64,000 nt of DNA, taken from positions 144,361 to 208,360 of the forward strand of contig JAFSWZ010000010.1 in the NCBI GenBank assembly GCA_017450125.1. Reading direction: 5' to 3'. Made by a program: the position numbers and the translations under genes. Of this stretch, positions 15,554 through 23,937 are shown piece by piece; positions within the stretch are counted from its first letter, which is position 1; each line of letters opens with the position of its first letter. The DNA comes from Synergistaceae bacterium. GTDB lineage: Bacteria > Synergistota > Synergistia > Synergistales > Aminobacteriaceae. The notes beneath the pieces were generated by a model, which was not told where the DNA came from, made no database searches, and saw only the letters and a program-made list of their open reading frames with translations.

Positions 15554-16351
15554 TTAATTCTCCAAAGCTGCCTTAGCTTTGTCCCAGAATGTGTCAAGTT
15601 CCTGTAATGTATAGTCAGCGATGTTTCTGCCCTCGCTGCGTGCGCATTCCTCCATGAACTGGAAGCGTCTCCTGAACTTCTCGCAAACTCCGTTCAGTGC
15701 GGCATCAGGGTCAACGCCGAGCCTCCGTGCGATGTTGACGGTCATGAACAGCACATCCCCTAACTCATCCGCCATGTGTGCGGGGTCATTCTCACGGGCG
15801 GCTTCCTTGAGCTCTGAGACTTCCTCGTCGAGTTTCGCGAAGAGGGGTGCGGGGTCTCCAGCTGGCCAGTCGAAACCGACGTGTTTTGCCTTCGCCTGAA
15901 TCCTGTTCGCCTTGAGGAGAGGAGGAAGGCCGTCGGGGACTCCTGCGAGTATTGAGGTGCTCTCATGCTTCTCTGCGCGTTCTTCTGCCTTGATTCGCTC
16001 CCAGTTGCGGAGGACTTCGTCGCTGTCTTTCGCAGAAGCGTCGCCGAAAACGTGAGGATGTCTGCGGATGAGCTTGTCGCAGATTGTGCGGACAACGTCC
16101 TTCATGTCGAATGCTCCTGACTCGCTGGCTATCTGTGCCACGAACACAACCTGAAGCAGAAGGTCTCCGGCTTCTTCGCGGATTGCGGCAATGTCGTTCT
16201 TGGTGATTGCGTCGGCGAGCTCGTAGGCTTCCTCAGTGATGGGAGTGCGGAGGGTCTCGAGGGTCTGTTTTCTGTCCCAAGGACAGCCGCCGGGTGCGCG
16301 GAGACGTGCGAGGATGCTGACTATCTCGTCAAAATAATGTGAGCTGTTAAT
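15554..16351 (-). CDS. mazG: Nucleoside triphosphate pyrophosphohydrolase MazG
   Basis: About 265 residues, two tandem MazG domains. The first has CPWDRKQTLETL and EEAYELADAI with the E-x-x-E metal motif. The second has KLDEEVSELKEA and ADELGDVLFM. It clears aberrant or excess NTPs. The start is odd: an ideal AAAGGAGG lies eight bases before an ATT codon at 16351. The nearest in-frame ATGs (16393, 16384) sit upstream of that Shine-Dalgarno, inside or at the end of capA. An ATT start gives the usual family length. Confidence 0.88.
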   Translation of the reverse strand: MNSSHYFDEIVSILARLRAPGGCPWDRKQTLETLRTPITEEAYELADAITKNDIAAIREEAGDLLLQVVFVAQIASESGAFDMKDVVRTICDKLIRRHPHVFGDASAKDSDEVLRNWERIKAEERAEKHESTSILAGVPDGLPPLLKANRIQAKAKHVGFDWPAGDPAPLFAKLDEEVSELKEAARENDPAHMADELGDVLFMTVNIARRLGVDPDAALNGVCEKFRRRFQFMEECARSEGRNIADYTLQELDTFWDKAKAALEN

Positions 16352-16392
16352 GTGTGATTCCTCCTTTGCGGATGAAGTAATCATAACACACA

Positions 16393-17553
16393 TTACTTCG
16401 GAGACTTCCTGCGGCTAATGGGGAGGACATCCGCGCTCTCTTCCCGCCACAGGACGTTGAAGCCGTAAGCGTCCACTGTCTTTTGTGCCCCGAGAAACTC
16501 TAGAACGTTGCGGCCGGTGCTCCGTGTCGTTGCGAGCTGGTTCTTGCTCAGTCCGGAAAAGTCCAGGCTCGCAATCACTCCCTCGTCCGTGCCCGAGTAA
16601 GTTACCTCCGTCCTCTTGCTGCCCGGCGCGACAACATACAGCGGAACGCATCCCAGTGCCGCAAGCCTCGTCCTGCCCTCGTCGTCCTTCACGAACTCTG
16701 CGGAAAGTATCATGCTCCGTTCTCGCGGTAGTGTCCTCTGGAACGACACGAAATTACCCAGAGACCACGCCACAGCCTTAACGTCGTTGCTGCTCACCCT
16801 CACTTCTACGGGCTGGAGGACGTGCGGGTGTGTCCCGACAATCAGCGTTGCCCCCTCCTCAAACGCAGTATCTGCCGCGCGCTTCTGGTGAATGTTCGGG
16901 GTGAAGTGGTACTCGTTGCCCCAGTGGAACAGCGCAATGATTACGTCGGGGCTGAGGGCTTTTGCGCGTGCCATGCTTGCCGTGATGTCGGAGGAGGATA
17001 TTACGTTGAGGTGAACGTCAGAGCTCTTCGGCCACTCGTTGCTCCCGTAAGTGTGATTGATGAACGCCGCACGTATCCCGCCGTTCTCGAGGACTACCGC
17101 GTCGTTGGAGGGCACGTCGTCGAGGCCGAGACCTACCCACGACAAGTCCGCGCTGTCGAGAACCTGAACTGTCCTGCGCGCGCCCGCCGCTCCTCTGTCG
17201 AAGATGTGGTTGTTCGCGAGGGTCAGCAGGTCTATCTTCCACTCCCTCAAAATCTCCGTGAACACATCAGGCGTGTTGAAGAACGGAAATCCTGCGTACT
17301 TCATCTTCTTGCCCGCAGGCGAGACTGTACCCGCAAAGACCGTCTCGAGATTTCCGACGAGGAACGCGTCCTCAAGCAGAGGCTTTATCCGCCTGAACGA
17401 CGGCGCAAAGTTGTACGTGTCGCCGCTCCTTGCCGCGTCCAGCTGCTGGTCGTGAACCATTATGTCCCCGATGAACAGAAAGCGTGCCCGTGTCTCAGCG
17501 CAAGCATTCCCGCACAGCATCACCAGCATAAACAGCACGAAAAGTTTTCTCAT
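16393..17553 (-). CDS. capA: CapA-family exported metallophosphatase-like protein
   Basis: About 386 residues from the ATG at 17553 (CAAGGAG upstream). A signal peptide or anchor is present (MRKLFVLFMLVMLCGNACA). The body is a PGA_cap domain with GDIMVHDQQ, LTLANNHIFDRG and VGTHPHVLQPVEV metal-site motifs. CapA/PgsA proteins take part in poly-gamma-glutamate synthesis or anchoring. The pgsB, pgsC and pgsW homologues are about 30 kb away, so a shared pathway is plausible but inferred. It overlaps the extended mazG frame. Confidence 0.88.
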   Translation of the reverse strand: MRKLFVLFMLVMLCGNACAETRARFLFIGDIMVHDQQLDAARSGDTYNFAPSFRRIKPLLEDAFLVGNLETVFAGTVSPAGKKMKYAGFPFFNTPDVFTEILREWKIDLLTLANNHIFDRGAAGARRTVQVLDSADLSWVGLGLDDVPSNDAVVLENGGIRAAFINHTYGSNEWPKSSDVHLNVISSSDITASMARAKALSPDVIIALFHWGNEYHFTPNIHQKRAADTAFEEGATLIVGTHPHVLQPVEVRVSSNDVKAVAWSLGNFVSFQRTLPRERSMILSAEFVKDDEGRTRLAALGCVPLYVVAPGSKRTEVTYSGTDEGVIASLDFSGLSKNQLATTRSTGRNVLEFLGAQKTVDAYGFNVLWREESADVLPISRRKSPK

Positions 17554-17571
17554 TCTCACCGCTCCTTGTAA

Positions 17572-17577
17572 TATAAT
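17572..17577 (+). promoter_or_regulatory. Putative -10 element for prmA
   Basis: TATAAT lies 35 bases before the prmA ATG in the divergent gap with capA. No good -35 element is seen at 17 bases. Confidence 0.4.
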
Positions 17578-17612
17578 CACTCAGTCCAAATTTATATCAC
17601 AGAGGAATTAGC

Positions 17613-18527
17613 ATGAACAATAACAACGGCTGCTGGTGGACAGTGGAACTCAGCGTGCCGGTTTCGCGCGCGGACAGGGACGAGAAGGAAGAACGCCTCA
17701 GCACAATAGCAGCATTGACGGACTCAATAGGCTCAGAGATTTTTACCGAGCCGGACTTTTTCGGCAACGACAGGCTCTACCTGAGGACGGACTACGAGGC
17801 CTCGCGTGAGATTGACGACGTAATCTACTCGCTGGACTTTTACCTGAGCAAGCCTGCATTCAGCGGCATAGAGATTTCACGATGCAGCAAGATCGAGAAT
17901 CAGGCGTGGGACACACAGCATTACGACGCATTTCCGCCGCTTCCTGTGGGCAAAGGCTTAATCGTGATGGCCCCGTGGCACGAGGAGGAGGAGATACCTG
18001 AAGGCAGGATGCCGATATACATTTTTCCGGCTAGCGCGTTCGGGACGGGTTATCACGAGAGCACGAGAATAGCCCTCGAACTTATGGAGGAGATAGTTCG
18101 GAAGGACGACACGATCCTAGACATAGGTACTGGGACGGGAATACTCTTCATCACGGCGTTGAAGCTCGGGGCGGGCAAAGCCATAGCGCGGGACATTGAC
18201 CCCAACACGCTGAGCGAGGCACGCCGCAACATGAACCTTAACGGCATCAACCCGAAGGTCTGCGAGCTCTCGGAAGGCGACCTGCTGAAAGGATTTACGG
18301 GGCAGGTGAACATCCTTACAGCGAACATCCTGCTGAACCCGAACCTCACGATGCTTCCTGACGTGAAGAGGGTGCTGAAGCCGAAGGGATTTGCGATTTT
18401 TTCGGGAATGACGCACATAGAGAGCTACACATTCATTCCCGTGCTGAACTCTTCTGGGCTGATAATCGAGCGTGAAGCACGTTTCGGGGACTGGTGGGGA
18501 TGTCGGGCGGTAAAGGCATGGGGATAA
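17613..18527 (+). CDS. prmA: Ribosomal protein L11 methyltransferase PrmA
   Basis: 304 residues. The SAM-binding motif is LDIGTGTGILFITALKLGAG near residue 170, and NILTANILLNPNL corresponds to the family's later catalytic segment. The preceding FPASAFGTGYHESTR is the PrmA signature. It trimethylates ribosomal protein L11. AGAGGAATTAGC precedes the ATG. It is the first gene of a plus-strand run with mtaB and the Hsp70-fold gene. Confidence 0.92.
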   Translation: MNNNNGCWWTVELSVPVSRADRDEKEERLSTIAALTDSIGSEIFTEPDFFGNDRLYLRTDYEASREIDDVIYSLDFYLSKPAFSGIEISRCSKIENQAWDTQHYDAFPPLPVGKGLIVMAPWHEEEEIPEGRMPIYIFPASAFGTGYHESTRIALELMEEIVRKDDTILDIGTGTGILFITALKLGAGKAIARDIDPNTLSEARRNMNLNGINPKVCELSEGDLLKGFTGQVNILTANILLNPNLTMLPDVKRVLKPKGFAIFSGMTHIESYTFIPVLNSSGLIIEREARFGDWWGCRAVKAWG

Positions 18528-18595
18528 ACGACACGGGCATGTGTCGTTTATTGGACACGGGCATGCGTCGTTGTGCGGGCATGTGTCGCGTGTAT
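18528..18595 (+). repeat. Hairpin and three imperfect direct repeats before mtaB
   Basis: ACGACAC (18528-18534) pairs perfectly with GTGTCGT (18541-18547) around GGGCAT and is followed by TTATT. The core GGGCATGTGTCG then recurs with small changes around 18559 and 18578. The repeats span the region where mtaB translation should begin. Confidence 0.6.
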
Positions 18596-19858
18596 GTTCA
18601 CGTTTTCGGGTGCAGATCCAGCCTCTGTGAGGGGGAATACATCGCCGGAGCACTGTCCTCGCTCGGAGCGGCAATCACCGAAGACCTCAGCGGAGACTTG
18701 GCCGCCGCCGTAATCGTAACGTGTTCCGTAACGCAGGAAGCAGACCGCAAGTGCCGACAGTTAGTCCGCCGTGTACGCAGAGTGCTCGGCTCTGAGGGCG
18801 TGCTTGCTGTGTGCGGGTGCTGGTCTCAGGCACTCGACGAGGACACTGCACGCGAGCTCGGGATAGACATTCTCGCAGGAAGCAGGGGCAAAAGCTCTCT
18901 CCCCTCTATCGTGATGAACATGCTCAAGGAAGGCCGGAGCTTCACCGACGCACGGAAGCAGGATAATTCGGAGTGGGAGGAACTCGCGGTAGACGCGCCT
19001 CTTCTGCACTCGCGGGCATTCATGAAGATTCAGGACGGGTGCAACCACTTCTGCACATACTGCATAATCCCCTACCTCAGAGGCAGACCCGTAAGCCGAC
19101 CGCTCCCCAGCATACTTGATGAGATTCGCAGGCTCATCGACAACGGCTGTAAGGAAGTTGTGTTCACCGGCATACATCTCGGAATCTTCGGCCAAGACAA
19201 CGGCACATCGCTAGCCGCATTAATCCGTGAAGTCTCAGCGATTGGCGGGCTTGAACGTCTGCGCTTGGGCTCGCTCGAACCCTTCTGCCTGACTGGCGAA
19301 CTTCTTGACGCGCTGGGAGACTGCAAGGCCTTCTGCCCTCACCTTCACCTGCCCTTGCAGAGCGGTGATGACGAAGTGCTTTCGGCGATGCGTCGCGGCT
19401 ACACTTCGGGTGATTTCGTGAGGGTGTGTGAACACGCAAGAAAAGTTCTCGGCTCTGACCTCCACATCTCTAGTGATATTCTTGTCGGATTTCCCGGCGA
19501 AAGTGAGGAAGCCTTCACGAACACGCTTAACGTTATGCGGGCGGCCAAGTTCGGGAGGGTTCACGTGTTCCCGTACTCCGAGAGGCAGGGCACGATTGCG
19601 GCCGGACTGCAGGGCAAAGTCTCTCATGATGTGAAGACAGCCAGGACTGCTCGGGCAATCTCGCTCGGACGTGAGCTCTACGCTGATTACGTGAGGCAGT
19701 TCATCGGTCAAGACGCGGAAATCCTCATCGAGACGGGCGGCAAAGGGCACACGCGGCACTACGTCGAGGCATTGTGTGAGGGCAGGGACAACGAGATAGT
19801 GAGAGCAATTGTGAAAGGTGAGAGAGATGGACAGCTTGAATGTGTGCGCAGGGATTGA
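18581..19858 (+). CDS. mtaB: tRNA t6A37 methylthiotransferase MtaB
   Basis: About 425 residues from the ATG at 18581. Upstream in-frame ATGs at 18500, 18518 and 18539 are possible, but that stretch is repetitive and not conserved-looking, and no clear Shine-Dalgarno marks any of them. The N-terminal UPF0004 domain has HVFGCRSSLCEGE. The radical-SAM CxxxCxxC lies in DGCNHFCTYCIIPYLRGR near residue 150, and a TRAM-like C-terminus follows. It adds the 2-methylthio group to t6A37 of tRNAs reading ANN codons. Confidence 0.92.
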   Translation: MCRVYVHVFGCRSSLCEGEYIAGALSSLGAAITEDLSGDLAAAVIVTCSVTQEADRKCRQLVRRVRRVLGSEGVLAVCGCWSQALDEDTARELGIDILAGSRGKSSLPSIVMNMLKEGRSFTDARKQDNSEWEELAVDAPLLHSRAFMKIQDGCNHFCTYCIIPYLRGRPVSRPLPSILDEIRRLIDNGCKEVVFTGIHLGIFGQDNGTSLAALIREVSAIGGLERLRLGSLEPFCLTGELLDALGDCKAFCPHLHLPLQSGDDEVLSAMRRGYTSGDFVRVCEHARKVLGSDLHISSDILVGFPGESEEAFTNTLNVMRAAKFGRVHVFPYSERQGTIAAGLQGKVSHDVKTARTARAISLGRELYADYVRQFIGQDAEILIETGGKGHTRHYVEALCEGRDNEIVRAIVKGERDGQLECVRRD

Positions 19859-20759
19859 CGCAGGAAGTTACGAGTCGAAGCTGGCTTATTCCGACAGCCT
19901 AAGCACACGGATAATCGCGCGGCTTCCGGGCTTCGACATGAACGCTCTTCGCGAGGAGGCGGAAGCGTTCTTCGACGAGCCGGTGTTCTCGTGCGTCGTT
20001 GCTCTTCACGGCGGAAGAAGGGTAAGTGCCGGTGCGTCAGGCTTCAACGACGTAGAGACGATAACCGCGTCTGAGGCACTGTGCCTCGTGGTGAAGGGCA
20101 AGGCTCTCGTGTACGACTTGGGCGCGTCGGGCTGCAGGATGTTCATGCTGGCGGACGGAGCACTCATCGAGAGTGATGCTGTTGACGACGTTTCCGGCAA
20201 TGAGTTCGACCGCCGGTTCGCGGAATACTTGGCCGAACGCTTCAGGGTTGAGGCTGTTGACGTGAGCGAAGCCCGGCGGATAAAGCACGAACTCTCCGAA
20301 CGAGAAGGCACGACGTGGCACGAGGTGAGAATACTGCGCGAGGAACTCGAGAGGCTGATTCACTTCCCCGTGAAGAGGACGGCAAGAATCCTGCACCGCA
20401 TGGCGAAGGTTCACAGCCCTGACACCGTCATAGTTACTGGCGGGAGCGTCAAGATTCCGTGCGTGATGAGGACTCTCGCTGAGGTTCTGGGCTTTCTCCC
20501 CGAGTACAGGGGGAACGTCATTGCTGAGGGGGCGGCATTCAGGGCGCGTGAGCAGCAGAAGGGGGGCAGGCAGACGCAGAAGGCCGACACATCATCGCGT
20601 CTCCGCGAACTTCGTGCGGGGGTAATCAGCCTCGAAGACAAGCTGACGCGGCGGCAGAAAGACCGGCTATATGCTATGTTCCGGCAGGCTGAGGGGATAA
20701 ACGATGCGGGAATTATTGCGCTGATGGAGAAGCTGATTCGCGAGATAAGGAGTGCGTGA
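19827..20759 (+). CDS. Hsp70/actin-fold ATPase-like protein
   Basis: About 310 residues from the ATG at 19827, overlapping mtaB by 32 bases. The three actin/Hsp70 nucleotide motifs are recognisable: phosphate 1 as CAGIDAGSYESKLAYS, phosphate 2 as LVYDLGASGCRMFML and adenosine as VIVTGGSVKIPCV. The canonical DnaK substrate-binding domain is missing. In its place is a short charged helical tail rich in Lys and Arg from residue ~240. It may be a specialised chaperone-like ATPase; no partner is evident. Confidence 0.65.
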   Translation: MDSLNVCAGIDAGSYESKLAYSDSLSTRIIARLPGFDMNALREEAEAFFDEPVFSCVVALHGGRRVSAGASGFNDVETITASEALCLVVKGKALVYDLGASGCRMFMLADGALIESDAVDDVSGNEFDRRFAEYLAERFRVEAVDVSEARRIKHELSEREGTTWHEVRILREELERLIHFPVKRTARILHRMAKVHSPDTVIVTGGSVKIPCVMRTLAEVLGFLPEYRGNVIAEGAAFRAREQQKGGRQTQKADTSSRLRELRAGVISLEDKLTRRQKDRLYAMFRQAEGINDAGIIALMEKLIREIRSA

Positions 20760-20951
20760 GGAGGTCGACTCCTCAAAAGTCAAATTTACGGTGTTGAAGT
20801 GGTGAGGGTTTAGGTGGTGTTTGGGGACTACGTATTGACCAATGCGCAGAACTGCTGAGCGAAGAATTGAGTTTTTCTCGAGAGCGACTCACGGTGTGCC
20901 GGAAGAGGTTTGCGGGAATGGTGCTGGTTTATGGATTTGGCGATGAAGAGA

Positions 20952-20980
20952 TTGCGTAATTCGTGCAAGAGTGCTAAAAT
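20952..20980 (+). promoter_or_regulatory. Promoter in the CRISPR leader
   Basis: TTGCGT (20952-20957) and TAAAAT (20975-20980) are separated by exactly 17 bases and end 32 bases before the first repeat. This is the right place and direction for transcription of the array. Confidence 0.65.
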
Positions 20981-21012
20981 CACGAACATAGTAACGGGGC
21001 GGTGTGTGAAGA

Positions 21013-21431
21013 GTTACCGAACCTTCCTTAGAGGAATTGAAACTGTAGAGCACTGGCTATAAAATCACTCAGCCCGTTACCGAACCTTCCTTAGAGGAAT
21101 TGAAACACTCGCTTCGCTGTATTCCCAGTTTACGATGAATTCGTTACCGAACCTTCCTTAGAGGAATTGAAACCATCCTTGTCGTACATATAGCTACCGT
21201 CAGTGTGTTACCGAACCTTCCTTAGAGGAATTGAAACTCTTCCATTTCTCCAATCCCGAAGGAAACTTGAAAGTTACCGAACCTTCCTTAGAGGAATTGA
21301 AACTTCATCCCTTTCATGGGGATGATGAGCAGCTGGTTACCGAACCTTCCTTAGAGGAATTGAAACTCTTGTGCGTACACACAGCCGTCAGCCCCCATCA
21401 GTTACCGAACCTTCCTTTGAGGATTACGCAG
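21013..21431 (+). CRISPR. CRISPR array, six full repeats plus one degenerate terminal repeat, six spacers
   Basis: Perfect 31-base repeats begin at 21013, 21076, 21143, 21207, 21273 and 21336; each starts GTTACCGAACC and ends GAATTGAAAC. A degenerate last copy is at 21401-21431. Spacers are 32-36 bases. An internal TTCCT-TAG-AGGAA palindrome and the terminal ATTGAAAC, a crRNA 5' handle typical of type I-B/III systems, indicate plus-strand transcription. The terminal degeneracy agrees with that. No cas gene lies within the window on either side. The stretch 20760-21012 is the leader. Confidence 0.97.
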
Positions 21432-21483
21432 GAAGCCATAACGGCTTCTTTTTCTTGCCCTCACGCAGACACGCAAAAAAATT

Positions 21484-21517
21484 CCCCCTGAAGCCTTAAG
21501 CCTCAAGGGGATTGTTT
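21484..21517. terminator. Bidirectional intrinsic terminator
   Basis: CCCCCTGAAG pairs with CCTCAAGGGG (21484-21510). T5 follows on the plus strand (CRISPR side), and a T7 run follows on the minus strand (esterase side). Confidence 0.8.
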
Positions 21518-21531
21518 TTCTCTTCCTGTTG

Positions 21532-22500
21532 CTACTTCTTCATGTACTTGTCGAAGAAGTCCACCATAATCTTCAGCACCGGCTCCTGCATCCAGTACGC
21601 CCCTCCGTGCGGTGCTCCGGGAACTACATACCTCTCTGCCTCGATGCCCTGCGCCCTCAGTGCCTGGAACATCTTGTCCGTCTGGCTCGGTGAAACTGAT
21701 ACGTCCTTGTCGCCGTGCATGAACAGCATCGGTACTGTCTTCTCGCTCACGTAGTACAGCGGGCTTGCCTTCTTCGACTCTTCAGGGAAGTCCTTTACGC
21801 CGCCGTCAGGGCCGCTGAAGCCGGGAACCCCCTTAACCCACAGAGCCTCAGTGATGCCGGGCGAGTCGTGGAGCTTGCGCTGTTCCTCAGGGTAATCGTC
21901 GCCGATGCTCATGAGCTCGGAGATCCCGAATATGTCCGCCGCGCACAGAATGTTGCTCGACTGGTCGAGAAAATCTCCCTTGTCGAACTCCCTGTTGTCG
22001 TTCAGCACGCCCATGAACGCCGAAAGGTAACCGCCCGCACTGTTGCCCAGAACTCCGACTCTCGCGGGGTCAATGTTGTACTGGTTCGCGTGTGCACGAA
22101 GCCACCTGATGGCCAGCTTGCAGTCCTCAATGGGAAGCGGGAATTTCGACAGCGGAGCATGACGGTACTCAATGCTTGCGACGACGTAGCCTGACTCCGC
22201 AAGCCTCATCCTCTGCTGAATCCAGTTGTTCTTCGGAGCCATCATGAACCCGCCGCCCGTGATGAACACGATTAACGGCAGAGGCTCTTTGCTGTCGGGC
22301 TGGAGAATGTCCATCATAAGGGTGAACATCTGGCTTCCGCGCTCTTTGCCGGAGTTGAACGGGATGTCCTCATAGAGCATTACCTGAGGTTTCTCGAGTG
22401 CTACGTCGAGAATCTTGCTCTCGAACTTTGCCGCTTCGTCAGCAAACGCAAGAGACGCAAGCAGTGCCACAACTAAGAGTGCCAGTAAAACTTTGCGCAT
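21532..22500 (-). CDS. Secreted alpha/beta-hydrolase esterase
   Basis: 322 residues. A signal peptide MRKVLLALLVVALLASLAFA is followed by a BD-FAE/carboxylesterase-type hydrolase. The oxyanion hole is FITGGGFMM, the nucleophile elbow is VLGNSAGGYLSA, and acid and histidine are at FMHGDKDVSVSP and VPGAPHGGA. It is likely a periplasmic or extracellular esterase, perhaps deacetylating plant polysaccharide, though the substrate is not shown. It has its own terminator. Confidence 0.85.
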   Translation of the reverse strand: MRKVLLALLVVALLASLAFADEAAKFESKILDVALEKPQVMLYEDIPFNSGKERGSQMFTLMMDILQPDSKEPLPLIVFITGGGFMMAPKNNWIQQRMRLAESGYVVASIEYRHAPLSKFPLPIEDCKLAIRWLRAHANQYNIDPARVGVLGNSAGGYLSAFMGVLNDNREFDKGDFLDQSSNILCAADIFGISELMSIGDDYPEEQRKLHDSPGITEALWVKGVPGFSGPDGGVKDFPEESKKASPLYYVSEKTVPMLFMHGDKDVSVSPSQTDKMFQALRAQGIEAERYVVPGAPHGGAYWMQEPVLKIMVDFFDKYMKK

Positions 22501-22527
22501 AACTATACCTCCATTGATAAGAATGTA

Positions 22528-23937
22528 TCACGAACAGGACAGCACAGCATCAGCAAGCGCATCAACTGTTGCCTGTTCAGCAATCACCGTGCAAGCAAAA
22601 CCCTGCCTCAACGCCTCTTCTGCCGTCTGATAGCCGATACACACTGCCTTGACATCACGCATTGTGCTGACACTACAGCAAAAGCCTCTGACTGTTGAAG
22701 CCGATGTAAATATTATTGTGTCTGTGAAATCTGGAACGTGAAACAATTTTACATAATCGGTGCGGTAAATACAAACCTGTTGATTGCGGATTCCGTATTT
22801 CGTGAAAGTGTCTGCGATCTCCGGCGAGCCTTCGAGGGCACGGAACATCAGCACGCTTCCTCCGAGTTCAGCCAGTCCTCCGGCCAAGTGTCCGCCGTCA
22901 TAGACTTCTGGAACGTAACTCACCTTCAGCCCGTGCTCACGCAGTGCCCCAGCAGTTGCCGGGCCGATAGCCGCAATCTTCGCACCCCCAAGCTCGCGGA
23001 TGTCCCGCCTGGTCTCTGCCAGAAGCCCGAAGAGTGTATTGACCCCCGTAACGCTCGTGAAACCTGCCCAGTCGTAACCGTCTAACTCTACTCCCTCAAG
23101 AGAGCCGTGAAGAGTGTGCGTCTCGATCGTCGGAAGGTGAATCACTTCTGCCCCCAAGTCCCGGAGCGTTGAGGAGAGTTTGTCTGCTCTTCCCGCCGGG
23201 CGTGTGATGAGGATTCTCCTGCCGTTGAGGGGGAGATTTGCCCGCCAGTTGAGATTAAGTGAGGCAGTCCTGCCTACGACGATTACCGCAGGAGGAGTGA
23301 TACTGTTCTCGTGGATGGTGCGCACTAGTCCGCTGAGAGCCGTCCTGACTACGTGCTGCCGTGAGGTTGTGCCGTCCTGAATTACTGCGCAGGGTGTGTC
23401 AGGAGGAAGCGTCATCAATAGACGTTCTTGCAGTGCCCCAGCGTTGCCGACCCCCATCAGAAAGATTTGCGTTGTGTCGGTGAAGTCGGGCAGGAGGTTG
23501 TCTTTATCGTGTGCGGTGAAGATGCTGACACCAGAGCAGTAGTCCCTGTGTGTTGCCGGAATGCCCGCGCAAGCCGGAACAGCCAGGGCCGAACTCACTC
23601 CCGGCACTACCTCGAAGGCCAAGCCCGCACAGATTATTGCTTCCGCCTCCTCGCCGCCCCTGCCGAAAACGTACGGGTCTCCTCCCTTGAGGCGAACGAC
23701 GTTCTTCCCTTCACGTGCCCGCGCAATCATCAGAGCTTCTATCTCGCGCTGAGGGAGCGTGTGATTGCCTACGTACTTGGCCGCGTCGATTCGTTCTGCG
23801 CTTTCGGGAATCATCGCGAGTATTCCTTCTCCGACAAGATGGTCGTAAATCACAACGTCAGCCCGTCCGAGAACTTCACGGCCTCTGAGGGTGAGAAGCC
23901 CTGCGTCTCCCGGCCCTGCACCTACAAGCCATATCAT
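22528..23937 (-). CDS. cobA-hemD: Uroporphyrinogen-III C-methyltransferase / uroporphyrinogen-III synthase fusion
   Basis: 469 residues. Residues 1-245 are the SAM-dependent methyltransferase (VGAGPGDAGLLTLRG, VRLKGGDPYVFGRGGEE, VPGVSSALAVPACAGIPATHR), which makes precorrin-2 from uroporphyrinogen III. Residues 250-469 are the HemD synthase (RILITRPAGRADKLSSTL, FTSASTVRGF). The fusion performs consecutive steps after hydroxymethylbilane. The start overlaps the hemC stop by 4 bases. Confidence 0.95.
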   Translation of the reverse strand: MIWLVGAGPGDAGLLTLRGREVLGRADVVIYDHLVGEGILAMIPESAERIDAAKYVGNHTLPQREIEALMIARAREGKNVVRLKGGDPYVFGRGGEEAEAIICAGLAFEVVPGVSSALAVPACAGIPATHRDYCSGVSIFTAHDKDNLLPDFTDTTQIFLMGVGNAGALQERLLMTLPPDTPCAVIQDGTTSRQHVVRTALSGLVRTIHENSITPPAVIVVGRTASLNLNWRANLPLNGRRILITRPAGRADKLSSTLRDLGAEVIHLPTIETHTLHGSLEGVELDGYDWAGFTSVTGVNTLFGLLAETRRDIRELGGAKIAAIGPATAGALREHGLKVSYVPEVYDGGHLAGGLAELGGSVLMFRALEGSPEIADTFTKYGIRNQQVCIYRTDYVKLFHVPDFTDTIIFTSASTVRGFCCSVSTMRDVKAVCIGYQTAEEALRQGFACTVIAEQATVDALADAVLSCS

